A stretch of DNA of 64,000 nt, taken from assembly GCF_014207095.1 (NCBI RefSeq), contig NZ_JACHBG010000028.1, positions 1 to 64,000 on the forward strand, written 5' to 3'. The notes beneath the pieces were generated by a model. It was not told the origin of the DNA. It did not search any database and worked only from the letters and a program-made list of their open reading frames with translations. Each line of letters begins with the position of its first letter. Position 1 is the stretch's first letter. Source of the DNA: Martinezella lusitana. GTDB lineage: Bacteria > Pseudomonadota > Alphaproteobacteria > Rhizobiales > Rhizobiaceae. Positions 18,090-27,055 of this stretch are shown here, in pieces. A program made the position numbers and the translations under genes.

Positions 18090-18221
18090 CCCCCCATTTC
18101 GGAGCGATAGTTTTCTACCGCGAATGCCGTGCCCGTCTAGCCATTTCATCAGTTCCAGCGTCAACTTCTTTCAAGCAATGGAACGTCCTTAATAGTCTTC
18201 ATAAAGGTGTTGCCAAAGAGT

Positions 18222-18241
18222 AAGGAGGTGGTAACCTCCTT
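18222..18241 (+). terminator. Hairpin AAGGAGGT-GGTA-ACCTCCTT upstream of lasso genes
   Basis: Perfect 8-bp stem with a 4-nt loop, followed by two T. It may end transcription from the integrase or form the 5' leader structure of the lasso operon. One arm is a perfect Shine-Dalgarno sequence, the other its complement. A second Shine-Dalgarno (GAGGAGGAG) follows 10 nt later, so the hairpin could also compete for ribosomes. Confidence 0.5.
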
Positions 18242-18262
18242 TTACAGCTAGAGGAGGAGTGA

Positions 18263-18427
18263 ATGGGTCTGCAACAATTGTCTGACGATGAACTCAAACA
18301 ATTCATCGAAGATCCCCATGCTTTTGTTAAGCAAACGGATAATTTCAAGAAATTGCTCGATCTCGAGGTTCCTGAGAACAAAGATAGAGTTGAGCGGCTT
18401 CAGAGGGAACTGAAGGCTAAGAACTGA
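18263..18427 (+). CDS. Small acidic/helical protein, first gene of lasso operon
   Basis: 54 residues beginning MGLQQLSDDELKQFIEDP. A strong ribosome site (GAGGAGGAGTGA) is directly before the ATG, and the stop is 2 bp before the RRE gene, so it is very likely translated. It is predicted helical with no Cys and no lasso leader motif. It is not the lasso precursor. It might be an accessory or immunity peptide, or a Nif11-like relic; no function can be assigned. Confidence 0.65.
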   Translation: MGLQQLSDDELKQFIEDPHAFVKQTDNFKKLLDLEVPENKDRVERLQRELKAKN

Positions 18428-18429
18428 AG

Positions 18430-18678
18430 ATGAAGCTCGCCAAACACATCACGTTTAGATTGACTGATGTGGGCGGGATATTGCTTGACGGAAAGTCCGG
18501 AAAATACTGGGAGTTAAACCCGAGCGGCGCGCTATCGCTTTCTCTTTTACTCGACGGCGAGCCGTCCGATAAAGTATGCCGCAGGATATGTTCAGAATAT
18601 GACGTTCACGCCGAAGAGGCCGGCTCCGATTTACAAAAACTTGAACGGCACCTCAGACAGGAACGACTCGTAGAATGA
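18430..18678 (+). CDS. PqqD-like RiPP recognition element (lasso B1)
   Basis: 82 residues with the PqqD/RRE pattern: VGGILLDGKSGKYWELNPSGA, then LLDGEP and a C-terminal helical pair. The family binds the precursor's leader peptide and presents it to the protease. The stop overlaps the protease start by 4 bp. In many proteobacterial lasso clusters RRE and protease are one polypeptide; here they are separate, as in actinobacterial and firmicute clusters. Confidence 0.9.
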   Translation: MKLAKHITFRLTDVGGILLDGKSGKYWELNPSGALSLSLLLDGEPSDKVCRRICSEYDVHAEEAGSDLQKLERHLRQERLVE

Positions 18679-19112
18679 CGCGAGAGTTCGTATTGCAGAA
18701 GTCAATGAAGCCAAATTGGCGGACGATCTGCGCTGCGAACCTTTGCGTGCTTTGCTCGTTTGTCTTGGCGCGATTTCGCCCCCGCAGGCTGATCAAGGCG
18801 CTGGAGATTCTGCGTGTAGGTTGCCGGGCCGCAACGCCAGAAGAAGTCGCTGCGGCAAGAAATGCGATTGTTTACGTCAGCACTACATGCGCTGGCGAAG
18901 GGTGCTTGCCGAGGTCAATTGCGACCGCAATGCTCTGCCGAATTCACGGTGTCTGGCCTGTTTGGCGTGCTGGGGCTCGACAGGAGCCATTTGAAGCTCA
19001 CGCGTGGGTCGAGGCTGATGGAGTTCCTATTGGAGAAAACTTCAAGAGTGGCTATTTTACAGTAATGATGGAGGTCTCGCCGGAGGCAGCGCACAGTTCG
19101 CATTTGCGATGA
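18675..19112 (+). CDS. Lasso peptide B2 transglutaminase-like protease
   Basis: 145 residues of the Transglut_core3 type. Cys77 (GEGCLPRSIA) and His109 (FEAHAWVE) are the catalytic pair, with the acid after it in the EADG segment. The enzyme removes the leader after RRE binding and hands the core to the cyclase. A hydrophobic N-terminal helix (NLCVLCSFVLARF) is usual in this family. It overlaps B1 and lies 47 bp upstream of the precursor. Confidence 0.9.
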   Translation: MTREFVLQKSMKPNWRTICAANLCVLCSFVLARFRPRRLIKALEILRVGCRAATPEEVAAARNAIVYVSTTCAGEGCLPRSIATAMLCRIHGVWPVWRAGARQEPFEAHAWVEADGVPIGENFKSGYFTVMMEVSPEAAHSSHLR

Positions 19113-19159
19113 TACTCCCTTTATGGTTTCAAGTTACAACTGCACTAAGGAGGACTGCC

Positions 19160-19315
19160 ATGAAAGAACAGATAGAAACTGGGTCGAAAGTCGAAGCTGC
19201 GAGAAAGCCATATGAGCGGCCTACTCTGCGTCAGCAAGGATCATTTTCCGAGAAAACCCTAGGGTCTGCAGGGCCGCTCGCGTTCGATTTCCACCTAAGC
19301 GACCGGAATACCTGA
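19160..19315 (+). CDS. Lasso peptide precursor (lasso A)
   Basis: 51 residues, ATG 19160 with the ideal ribosome site AAGGAGGACTGCC; a longer frame from 19109 has no such site. The leader has YERPTL and GSF, matching the YxxPxL...GxF element read by RREs, and Thr33 at the penultimate leader position. Cleavage after Leu34 gives a 17-residue core, GSAGPLAFDFHLSDRNT. Gly1 can form an isopeptide bond with Asp9, giving a 9-residue ring. There is no Glu, and the only other Asp (Asp14) is too distal. Tail Phe10, His11 or Arg15 could plug the ring. There is no Cys, so it would be class II. Confidence 0.9.
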   Translation: MKEQIETGSKVEAARKPYERPTLRQQGSFSEKTLGSAGPLAFDFHLSDRNT

Positions 19316-19333
19316 GCCGAAAGGAAAGTGTGA

Positions 19334-21172
19334 GTGGACCGTGATATCCCCCCACACTTTCTCGCTGACACTTGGTTTGTCGTCTTCCCAGACAACGAGG
19401 CCTCGTCTCGATTATTTTCGCCACTTATCCCTAGCCTACCGCGGCACGTAGTGCATCCAAGCGGGCGTCCATGGATCGCAGGCAACTGGGTCGACGACGA
19501 GTTTTTCGCATTCAATCGCGGCATGGGTTCCTTCGCATTTGTTGGGTTCCATGCTGCCAGAGAGTGGTCTAAGCAAAATGGCTGGAGCACAGTTTCCGAT
19601 TGCGCCGGATTGGATGGCTTATTGGAAAGGTTGCCTGGTAGCTTTCATTTCATTGCGTCCCTCGGCGGTGAGTGCCGGGTTCAAGGCACGGCCAGCGGGC
19701 TTCGACGAATATTCCTTGACGACTATGCTCCCCTGCCAGTTGTTGCAAGTAGACAGGACATCCTAAACTTCCTGAAAATACGTCCCGTGCACCACCATTC
19801 CGTGGCTGGCCGACTTATGTTTCCCCAACCGCCGGCCGGGATTGAATCTCAATCGCCGTGGAAAGGTATTTCGTCGGTGCCTGCGGGTAGCTGGATAAAG
19901 CTAGGTGCGAGCGGCCAGACCTCGCTCCATCCGTGGTGGAAGTGCCCGGACGCAGTCGCTACACTTGCGGAAGGAGCACCGCTCTTAAGAGAACGTCTAG
20001 CAGCCGCAGTCGATTTAGCCATGGCTTGCGGTAATCAAGTTTCGGCAGATCTCTCGGGCGGCTTCGATTCAACGTCTCTATGCTTTATCGGCGCTCAACA
20101 AAGCCATCCCTTTCTTACATTCTCTTCATCGGGACGAGAGAACGCCGACGACGATCTACCTTGGATTGACCTTGCGAGGCTCAGCCTTCCGCCTGGACGG
20201 CACCTACACGTCCCTGGTGATGAACTTCCGGGCCCTTTTGATGGAATCGGCGACTTTGCGGCAGTGAACGTTGATGAGCCGTACATTGGAACGGCCATGT
20301 GGCGCCGGATAGATTTTACCGCCAAGGTCCTTCAACGGGCGGGGTCAAACGTGCATATAACCGGCCATGGGGGTGATGAGGTTCTCCTTTCTCCAGAAAC
20401 CTACCTCTATGAATGGATACGCGAGAGGCCTTTCGCTGCAGCGCGCCGTTTGAACCAATTCCGCTCTAAGAGACGGTGGACGTTGATCGACGTAGCGACG
20501 GCTTGGGCCAAGGCTCCCACCCAGCAAGCCTATCTTGAGCAAGTTGCTAAAGGGATACGGCTGCCGTTCCCAGATCGTCCCAGTGCGAGTACGTCATGGG
20601 GGGCATTGGAGCAAAGGCTTCCGCCGTGGGCCACAGATTATACCGCCGAGCTTGTCCGAGAACTGCTCCGGCAACAGATCGAGCGAGGCGAGCCCTTGCA
20701 TTCATCTCCGGCCCAACATCTATGCCTATCCGGAATCAGATCGGGGGCTCATTCCATACGTTTAACATCTCAGCTAATGCGTCAATCCGGATCTCGCATG
20801 GCCGCCCCGTTTCTCGATGACCAAGTAATGGAAGCTTGTCTGTCGGTACGACACGACGAGAAAACCGTTCCGACAAGCTATAAGCCTTTGCTTTCAACCG
20901 CGATGAAAGGTGTCGTTCCCGGGGCTCTTCTCGAGCGATCGACAAAGCCTAATTTCGGAATTGATGTATTCAAGGGAAGGCGACGGAACGCAGAGGAACT
21001 GGTGAGTATCGCTGAAAACCTTGTGCTTGTTAAGATCGGCATGGTGAAGAAAGAGCCCTTTCGAGACGCCTGCTTGGGAGTAGGTCAACCCACTCCACCA
21101 ATCGCCCTCTGGAAAACACTTGCCTGCGAGACTTGGCTACGTGGGTCGCAGGACTTAGCCAATCCCGAATAG
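19334..21172 (+). CDS. Lasso peptide cyclase, asparagine synthetase-like (lasso C)
   Basis: 612 residues from GTG 19334, after GGAAAGTG. The N-terminal glutaminase-like domain lacks a catalytic N-terminal Cys, as in lasso C proteins. The synthetase domain has the ATP pyrophosphatase loop DLSGGFDSTS (Ser241-Ser246). It would adenylate Asp9 of the core and close the ring to Gly1. It is 18 bp after the precursor stop and 9 bp before the P450 gene, so all genes form one operon. Confidence 0.93.
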   Translation: MDRDIPPHFLADTWFVVFPDNEASSRLFSPLIPSLPRHVVHPSGRPWIAGNWVDDEFFAFNRGMGSFAFVGFHAAREWSKQNGWSTVSDCAGLDGLLERLPGSFHFIASLGGECRVQGTASGLRRIFLDDYAPLPVVASRQDILNFLKIRPVHHHSVAGRLMFPQPPAGIESQSPWKGISSVPAGSWIKLGASGQTSLHPWWKCPDAVATLAEGAPLLRERLAAAVDLAMACGNQVSADLSGGFDSTSLCFIGAQQSHPFLTFSSSGRENADDDLPWIDLARLSLPPGRHLHVPGDELPGPFDGIGDFAAVNVDEPYIGTAMWRRIDFTAKVLQRAGSNVHITGHGGDEVLLSPETYLYEWIRERPFAAARRLNQFRSKRRWTLIDVATAWAKAPTQQAYLEQVAKGIRLPFPDRPSASTSWGALEQRLPPWATDYTAELVRELLRQQIERGEPLHSSPAQHLCLSGIRSGAHSIRLTSQLMRQSGSRMAAPFLDDQVMEACLSVRHDEKTVPTSYKPLLSTAMKGVVPGALLERSTKPNFGIDVFKGRRRNAEELVSIAENLVLVKIGMVKKEPFRDACLGVGQPTPPIALWKTLACETWLRGSQDLANPE

Positions 21173-21181
21173 AGAAACCGC

Positions 21182-22309
21182 GTGATGTCGCCAAAATGTC
21201 CTTATAGACTACCGCACAGCGGGTCGGATGCTGACCAACCATATGAGATTTTCGAGCAGTTACGTGCTGAAGCCCCCGTAGTCCGCGCTCGTCTGCCATT
21301 CGGTGAAAACGCATGGCTCGTCACACGCTATCAGGACATCGTTTCGGTCTTGACCGATCCCCAGTTCGGTAGAACCCCTCCGGACTTTCAAGCCCCATTC
21401 GACGTATCTGCCGTCCGCAATTTCGTGGTTGCGGGGCTGAGCAGGTCACTTCTTGCGCAAGTCGAGCGACGTCTGATCGCCCATGCGTCAAGACTGATAG
21501 CGAACCTCTCCGATTTTGGCTTCGATATTGTCAGCGGCTACTGCATGCCGTTGACCGCCTTTGCCTTTTGTGAGGTGTTTGGAACGCCCCAGAAAGACAG
21601 GACAGAGTTTCTTAAAAACTCTTGGGTGCTCACGCCCCTCCGTGAAGATAGAGATATTGACATCACGGCCGACGAAGCAATCGCCTGGTTCCGTGCACAT
21701 ATTAAATCGCTGCTCAGCACCACAGTGTCAGATGGTCAATTGGATATCCTTTCCTTCTTTCGTAACCAAGATCCGTCGGTTTCAGACGACGACATGGCGG
21801 GGTTCGCCATCTCGATGTTAGTTGCCGGGAACGACTCTGCCGCGAACCTGTTAAGCTCATCAATCTTCAATTTGAGCAAGACACCAACCCTGCTCACTGC
21901 GCTGCGAGAAGAGCAGTGCGACGTGTCGGAAATTGTTCGCGAACTAGTTCGATTTGACAGCCCGGTCTACCCAGGAATCTCACGCTATGCGCAGGAGGAT
22001 ACTCTCTTGCTCAACCAACCGGTGGCGAGAGGCGACTTAATAATCTTGCCTATCGCCGCCGCAGGGCGCGACCCCGGCGTATTTAATAGCCCAGAGACGT
22101 GCAGATTAGGTCGCCAGAACGCGCGAAGTTTAGCCTTTGGTTATGGACAGCATTTCTGTCCCGGTTATCAACTCGCTGCACGTGTTGTAGAGATCGGCAT
22201 ATCTGCTTTCGCGAATTCGACCATTTTCGAAACCATTATTCCTAGGTTCGAACCGAGATGGACCTCGCTTCCATTGCGGGCACTGGTGCGTTTGCGGCTG
22301 GTCCAATAG
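21182..22309 (+). CDS. Cytochrome P450, probable lasso-peptide tailoring oxygenase
   Basis: 375 residues from GTG 21182 (ATG 21185 is equally possible). Typical signatures: I-helix AGNDSAANL (215-223), ExxR as Glu254-Leu-Val-Arg257, and the heme loop FGYGQHFCPG (319-328) with axial Cys326. It is short for a bacterial P450 but complete in motifs. No ferredoxin or reductase gene is nearby, so electrons must come from host proteins. Its position 9 bp after the cyclase suggests oxidation of the lasso peptide or its precursor. Candidate positions such as Phe, Leu or Pro side chains cannot be chosen from sequence. Confidence 0.92.
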   Translation: MMSPKCPYRLPHSGSDADQPYEIFEQLRAEAPVVRARLPFGENAWLVTRYQDIVSVLTDPQFGRTPPDFQAPFDVSAVRNFVVAGLSRSLLAQVERRLIAHASRLIANLSDFGFDIVSGYCMPLTAFAFCEVFGTPQKDRTEFLKNSWVLTPLREDRDIDITADEAIAWFRAHIKSLLSTTVSDGQLDILSFFRNQDPSVSDDDMAGFAISMLVAGNDSAANLLSSSIFNLSKTPTLLTALREEQCDVSEIVRELVRFDSPVYPGISRYAQEDTLLLNQPVARGDLIILPIAAAGRDPGVFNSPETCRLGRQNARSLAFGYGQHFCPGYQLAARVVEIGISAFANSTIFETIIPRFEPRWTSLPLRALVRLRLVQ

Positions 22310-22370
22310 GGCACCTTAACCTACACGTCGTTCAACTCGCGCGGACCATGCGACCGATATCGTAACAAGA

Positions 22371-23450
22371 TCAACCGCCATTCCCCGACCCGGGCGCGTG
22401 ATGGTAGCCGGGGGCCTCCGCGTCATGACGCAGGTCGTAGCTGTTGGCTGCTTCGAACGCGAGTTCAAGCTCGGCGAATCCGGCATTGGATGTCGATCTG
22501 GAGACTGTGGTGTATTTCGTACCGAATTTTTCGAGAGATTTCTCCCACGCTTGGCTTTCCGACGATAGGACGACAAGATGGGAAACGTCGCCTTCAACAA
22601 GTTTCGCCAGCATAGGCTCCAGTTCGCCTATACTCGATGCAGCGTTTTTCCTATTATTGACCAAGTGCAAAATGAAACTGGCGACATCGATTGTCTCGAC
22701 CGCCAAATCGACGTCAAGAGGATGGTCGGAGCCCACGATGTCATCGACCGCTTTTACGAGAGGAAGTATGGGAGTATCAACCCGAAAGTCCGTGTGGTTA
22801 TTGAAAAACAAGTAAGCGCAGTTAGCTCCTTCCTCTGCAAAGCTTTTCAAGGATTTGAGCTGGTGATCGCCTCTTACAGGATCCGACTTGTTGAACCGCC
22901 GGATGTCCACCGAGGCTCCGCCGCTGGGTGCTGCGCGTTTAGCCTGAAAGCATATTGGGATGATCGTCCGGCCGGTCTTTTGATTGCAGACGTCGACGAT
23001 CAGTGCAATGTCGCCGCCCGTCTTTTTCTCCCTACTTTTGATGTTCAAGTCTGCCGCGAATATTTCGAGCAGAAGCGGATCCTTGCCACTCCTTTTAAGA
23101 CCACGTTTTAAATCCGTTATTGCTTGGGAAATGGCCCCTCGGAACAGACCGACCAAAACCTCTTCGCGAGTGGGCGCCTTCGAGTGCCTCTCAGCAAAAT
23201 TGGCCATAGCTAGGCTCAGGGCGAATACCAAGTAGTCTAGCTCGTCTCGCCCGGATAATTTCACGATTTCGCTGAGGAATTTTCGGTACTGATCAGCGAT
23301 CGAAGTTGGATCTCTTCGGATAGCAATTGCGCTCTCACGACCGGCCAAGGCATGCACCTCGACTGCTGACCTAAATGTAACGGGATATCTTCGAAAGGTT
23401 TGGTCAAATTTCTCAGTTATCATAGGGGTCTCAGCATCTTCATTCGTCAT
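22371..23450 (-). CDS. Hypothetical protein with PD-(D/E)XK-like nuclease features
   Basis: 359 residues, convergent with the P450 gene. The middle region GGDIALIVDV...TIIPICFQAKRA (about residues 144-170) fits a restriction-endonuclease-like core with a GxD...QxK pattern. The N-terminal half is helical and the C-terminal part has alternate helix/strand. There is no transmembrane or signal segment. It may be a solitary nuclease or part of a defence pair with the following genes. The fold assignment is tentative. Confidence 0.6.
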   Translation of the reverse strand: MTNEDAETPMITEKFDQTFRRYPVTFRSAVEVHALAGRESAIAIRRDPTSIADQYRKFLSEIVKLSGRDELDYLVFALSLAMANFAERHSKAPTREEVLVGLFRGAISQAITDLKRGLKRSGKDPLLLEIFAADLNIKSREKKTGGDIALIVDVCNQKTGRTIIPICFQAKRAAPSGGASVDIRRFNKSDPVRGDHQLKSLKSFAEEGANCAYLFFNNHTDFRVDTPILPLVKAVDDIVGSDHPLDVDLAVETIDVASFILHLVNNRKNAASSIGELEPMLAKLVEGDVSHLVVLSSESQAWEKSLEKFGTKYTTVSRSTSNAGFAELELAFEAANSYDLRHDAEAPGYHHAPGSGNGG

Positions 23451-23903
23451 GTCGCACTCAAAAATCGAACTTTGATACCTGATCTTCGATCATCGTTACA
23501 ACCGTTTCTATTGCGCATCGCTCGGAGCGGTTGAACAACAAGGAGGCGGCGCGACTTGTGAAATGCGCTGCGATGGGCCGCCGGCATTCGCACGATCTCA
23601 GCGAGATCGAGCGCGCCTTCAAGTTTTCCGGCCATTCGTTGCGCGGGTCTCGCATCATCCGCAGAGGTTGATGAGCGCTACGTCCAGAAACATCTGTGTC
23701 ACGCATCGGCCGAAATGCCCGCGGATACAAGCGCCGACGTCACAGGTTCCGTGTCAACCTGACAAACGCGGCTGGTCTATAGCCGCGCTTTCCTATTGCC
23801 AAACATCGCTCCGTTTTTGGTCTAGTTCCTAGACAGCGGAACTTGCGAAGCGTTCCTGTCGGACCTAGCTTTGAGGCCGGATTCGCCTGAAAGGATAGCT
23901 CCA
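23451..23903. other. Gene-free stretch
   Basis: About 450 bp with two short opposite open frames that lack ribosome sites and family features. The promoter of the rightward gene is presumably here. I see no hairpin or repeat of note. Confidence 0.5.
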
Positions 23904-24881
23904 GTGATCAACGGCCTTTTATCCAACATCGGGATTGACGTTGCCCAGAAGTGCGGCCTTGATACCGATGCGTTTCTCAAAAACGCAGCGATCCTTCACG
24001 AGAATATCTTCTTTCACAAGGGGATCTACGGCAAGCTGATTGGTTTCGACTATTCAAATGCGAGCATGGCCGCCTCGTGGACGAATGTCGGCCGAGAGAA
24101 TGAAGGAAAGCTCGCGCAAAACCGAGGATTCTCCTCGATCTTCCCTGACGTTCGTGAGATTTGGCCTACATTCGAGCGCTTTAATCCATTTAGAAACCTC
24201 CAGAACGAAGTCCGCCTAAATGAAAAATATGGCCTCTCTACTAGGCAGATGGCGAATGAGATTGTTGCGCGCACGTTCGGCCTCACCATCGAGGAGGTCC
24301 AAGCGGGTAAGGCGGGCAATACGTGGGAGAACATTCCATTGATCGTCGCGCAAGATGCGGCGTGCCTGCGCGAATTCAAGCGATACGCTCCGTCGGCAAT
24401 GGGGGTCTTCACTGAGGCTCACTCTGTGCTTCTCGACAAAGAAGCCGAGGCACAGGTTACGCCACTTGAACACACGCCTCTTGCCGTCCTCCTGGGGCAG
24501 GACGAGAACGAGTCGGTCTTCCCAGACTTCGGCGCGTTTTCATGGGACGAGATCATCGAATTGCGACGTGATCCCAACGTTGCCGCGTACAGAATTAAGA
24601 TGGGCAGCCTCTTCGCCACCGGTAACGAGTGGCGTCAACGGCAAATGAACCTTTCAACTCTTTACATGGAAGAGCTCGAGCAGTTCAGCCAGCGCGCAAA
24701 GCCTCGACCGCGAGTGAGCTCGTTCATCGCATTGCTCGGCCAGATACCAACAGCCGGTTTTCCGAATCCGATCTCAATCGTGGGTGAGCTGTGGAACCTC
24801 AAGGAGGAGAGCGATCTCGCAAGGGACTTCAACTGGCTCTATTTCGTCCAGCGAGCACGAAGAAAGCGAGAGGCAAACTAA
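23904..24881 (+). CDS. Hypothetical protein
   Basis: 325 residues from GTG 23904, preceded by AAAGGATAGCT; a TTG at 23871 would extend it without a ribosome site. The protein is soluble and mixed in structure, with Phe/Trp/Asn-rich patches near the N-terminus (WTNVGRENEGKLAQNRGF). I recognise no catalytic or binding motif. It is convergent with the next nuclease-like gene and monocistronic. Function unknown. Confidence 0.65.
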   Translation: MINGLLSNIGIDVAQKCGLDTDAFLKNAAILHENIFFHKGIYGKLIGFDYSNASMAASWTNVGRENEGKLAQNRGFSSIFPDVREIWPTFERFNPFRNLQNEVRLNEKYGLSTRQMANEIVARTFGLTIEEVQAGKAGNTWENIPLIVAQDAACLREFKRYAPSAMGVFTEAHSVLLDKEAEAQVTPLEHTPLAVLLGQDENESVFPDFGAFSWDEIIELRRDPNVAAYRIKMGSLFATGNEWRQRQMNLSTLYMEELEQFSQRAKPRPRVSSFIALLGQIPTAGFPNPISIVGELWNLKEESDLARDFNWLYFVQRARRKREAN

Positions 24882-24943
24882 GAGCGATGTGCGGTAACCG
24901 ACGGGTTCAAGCGGAATGCGGTTCACTCGTTGATGGGTCAGCT

Positions 24944-27055
24944 TCACCGCTGTTTTTCCCTTTCTTCTTTCTGACGGCTCTTTTTAGCCTTTTTCACAAA
25001 GCGCGCCTGCTGCCTACGCATGCCGTTCCAGCTGCGACCGGCTAATTCCGCCATCGCCTTTTCGGATATATCTTCTCGATGAATTTCATCGCTGACGACC
25101 AACGTCTCTTCATCGAGATTGAACGTCCTGACATCTTTCCCCATGTGGGCGAAGCAGATCCGCAACGCGACCGGTTCCTTCAGTTGTTTGAGAAGATCTT
25201 CAGCTTTAGGTTCCGCCCCATTCCAAATCCTTATCGTGGGAATTCTCAGTTCACGGCGATCCCCTCCCCTAAACGTTGCTACCACACGCTGCCTCAGGCT
25301 TCCCGACGACATGAACCTCTTCAACGACGAAAAGTCATAGAAGAAAACGCCATCGTCGGCTTCGGCTCGCGCATAAGGCAGATTATTCAGCACACAGGGG
25401 ACAATCTCGAGACCATCAATCGATTTCCCAAACTTTATTCGCACAACATCTGGCCATTTCTCTAGGCCGCTCTTCTGCCGCAAGACCTGTTTAGCAGCAT
25501 CGCGCATCTCATGTTCGAAGTCTCTCATTGCAACAGGTCGGGCCGACGGAAGCGTCCTGTTTTTGCACTCGAACAGGAAGAGGCGCCCACCCCAGTCGAC
25601 GAGCGCATCGATTTCATACTCCTCACCCTCCTCCTTGAACGAAAATGATCGAGCGTAAATGCCTGCGTTGTTGAACAACTCGACGACGCGCTTTTCGAAT
25701 GCCTTGCCCTTACTCTCGAACTTGACCTTTTGCCGAGAGAGCAGCGATAGCAAAACGGTTGTGTGGTTCTGACCGATTAGTGTTGGCAGAAACAACAGCT
25801 TCTTCCCTCCAGCAACAGAGATTAAAGGGGCATCGAAGAGATCGATGCTCTTCTGATGGAAAGTCACCGCATCAATGAAATATGCCGACTTGCTAGCCGA
25901 CAGACCTCCCCTCTCAAGCGCCCCCACAATCTCCTCATCGGACAATACAAGAACTGGTGGGTCCGCATCAGATCGCTCTTCATCATAGAACGTTGCTATG
26001 TTGCTCAACACCGCCAGGCCCCGTAGCCACTCTACGATCCGTAATCCATTCAGTTCTTCCATGTCATCAATAATTGCGAACGACAGAACCTCGCTCAATC
26101 CCAAGACAGCCACAAATTCTGCTTCGCTGACGATTTCGTCCGGCGGCAGAGCGGCCGGTCTGTGCGGAGGAGCCAGCTTGCTTCTCCATGACTGTGCAAC
26201 TGCCTGCTCCATTTGATTCTGATGCATCAAGTCTTCGGCCCTGTAAGAGGCCGCCACCTGATCGATAACATAACGTGAATGCCCAAACCGGACGATCCGC
26301 TTGAGCTCGGGCGGGGCGCCCTGAAGCTCCTCCGAGGCCGTCACGCTTACAGGCGCACCACAAAATCGATGCAACTCCTCAAGCCGATTCCATGTCCGCC
26401 AGCTATGGGCCAGAGTTTGATTAATTCCGCCTAGCATACATTCAGATTCGTCTAAGATCTCAAACGTAGGCAATACGATATGGCCGGCCCCGTCCCACTT
26501 TTGCGCGGCAGCAATCATCTTAAGCGTAGCTCCCGCAGCAGCGACAATCATGTCTACGACAGCGCCCGGAGGAATTGGCCTATCTCTCCAATCCCTGAAA
26601 GACATGGAATAGGGAAGCGCGCCGTTGGCCTCGCTCAGCCGCGAGGCAATGGCGATGCGCACTTGATCAAACTGGTAGCTCGCGAAGCAAAGACATATCG
26701 AAAGTTGCTGCTCCGGAGTTAGCTTGCCGAACTCAGTCTTCTGCAGCGCCGAGAGGACGCGATCGTAACCATCTTCAAAGATGTCTATGGTGCGACGCAG
26801 CGCTTCCAGCATTTGAACATGTTCGTCGGATATTTTTCCACGAAGCGTCTCGATGACTAAATCAACGGTCTCGGTTCGGCGTGCGCGAGCCTTCGCATTG
26901 GAACCTTGAAGGACGATTCGTTCCGACGTCGCAACTAAATCCGCGAAGTCGATTTCCGCATAATGCGGTTCCAGTGCCCCAAGCTCAGCCATGACCCTCC
27001 CATTGTTGCGGTTTTGGACCGCCTTAACGAAATCTCGGGTCGACCACTGCGTCAT
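24944..27055 (-). CDS. Large protein with PD-(D/E)XK nuclease-like domain
   Basis: 703 residues from ATG 27055, which has AAAGGGG 7 bp upstream; the 57-residue extension to 27226 looks non-coding. The region KAFEKRVVELFNNAGIYARSF...EYEIDALVDWGGRLFLFECKNRTLP carries a helical Glu, Asp in EIDALV, and ECK, a full PD-(D/E)XK set as in Mrr-like or NERD-like nucleases. The first 450 residues are helical. The C-terminus ends in a Lys/Arg-rich tail that could bind nucleic acid. No operon partner is evident. Role unknown; defence or repair are possible. Confidence 0.75.
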   Translation of the reverse strand: MTQWSTRDFVKAVQNRNNGRVMAELGALEPHYAEIDFADLVATSERIVLQGSNAKARARRTETVDLVIETLRGKISDEHVQMLEALRRTIDIFEDGYDRVLSALQKTEFGKLTPEQQLSICLCFASYQFDQVRIAIASRLSEANGALPYSMSFRDWRDRPIPPGAVVDMIVAAAGATLKMIAAAQKWDGAGHIVLPTFEILDESECMLGGINQTLAHSWRTWNRLEELHRFCGAPVSVTASEELQGAPPELKRIVRFGHSRYVIDQVAASYRAEDLMHQNQMEQAVAQSWRSKLAPPHRPAALPPDEIVSEAEFVAVLGLSEVLSFAIIDDMEELNGLRIVEWLRGLAVLSNIATFYDEERSDADPPVLVLSDEEIVGALERGGLSASKSAYFIDAVTFHQKSIDLFDAPLISVAGGKKLLFLPTLIGQNHTTVLLSLLSRQKVKFESKGKAFEKRVVELFNNAGIYARSFSFKEEGEEYEIDALVDWGGRLFLFECKNRTLPSARPVAMRDFEHEMRDAAKQVLRQKSGLEKWPDVVRIKFGKSIDGLEIVPCVLNNLPYARAEADDGVFFYDFSSLKRFMSSGSLRQRVVATFRGGDRRELRIPTIRIWNGAEPKAEDLLKQLKEPVALRICFAHMGKDVRTFNLDEETLVVSDEIHREDISEKAMAELAGRSWNGMRRQQARFVKKAKKSRQKEEREKQR

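Noticed and set aside
18263..18427. Small ORF as a second lasso precursor
   Set aside because: It has no YxxPxL, no Thr at -2, and no Gly-(6-8)-Asp/Glu core, so it cannot be threaded as a lasso.
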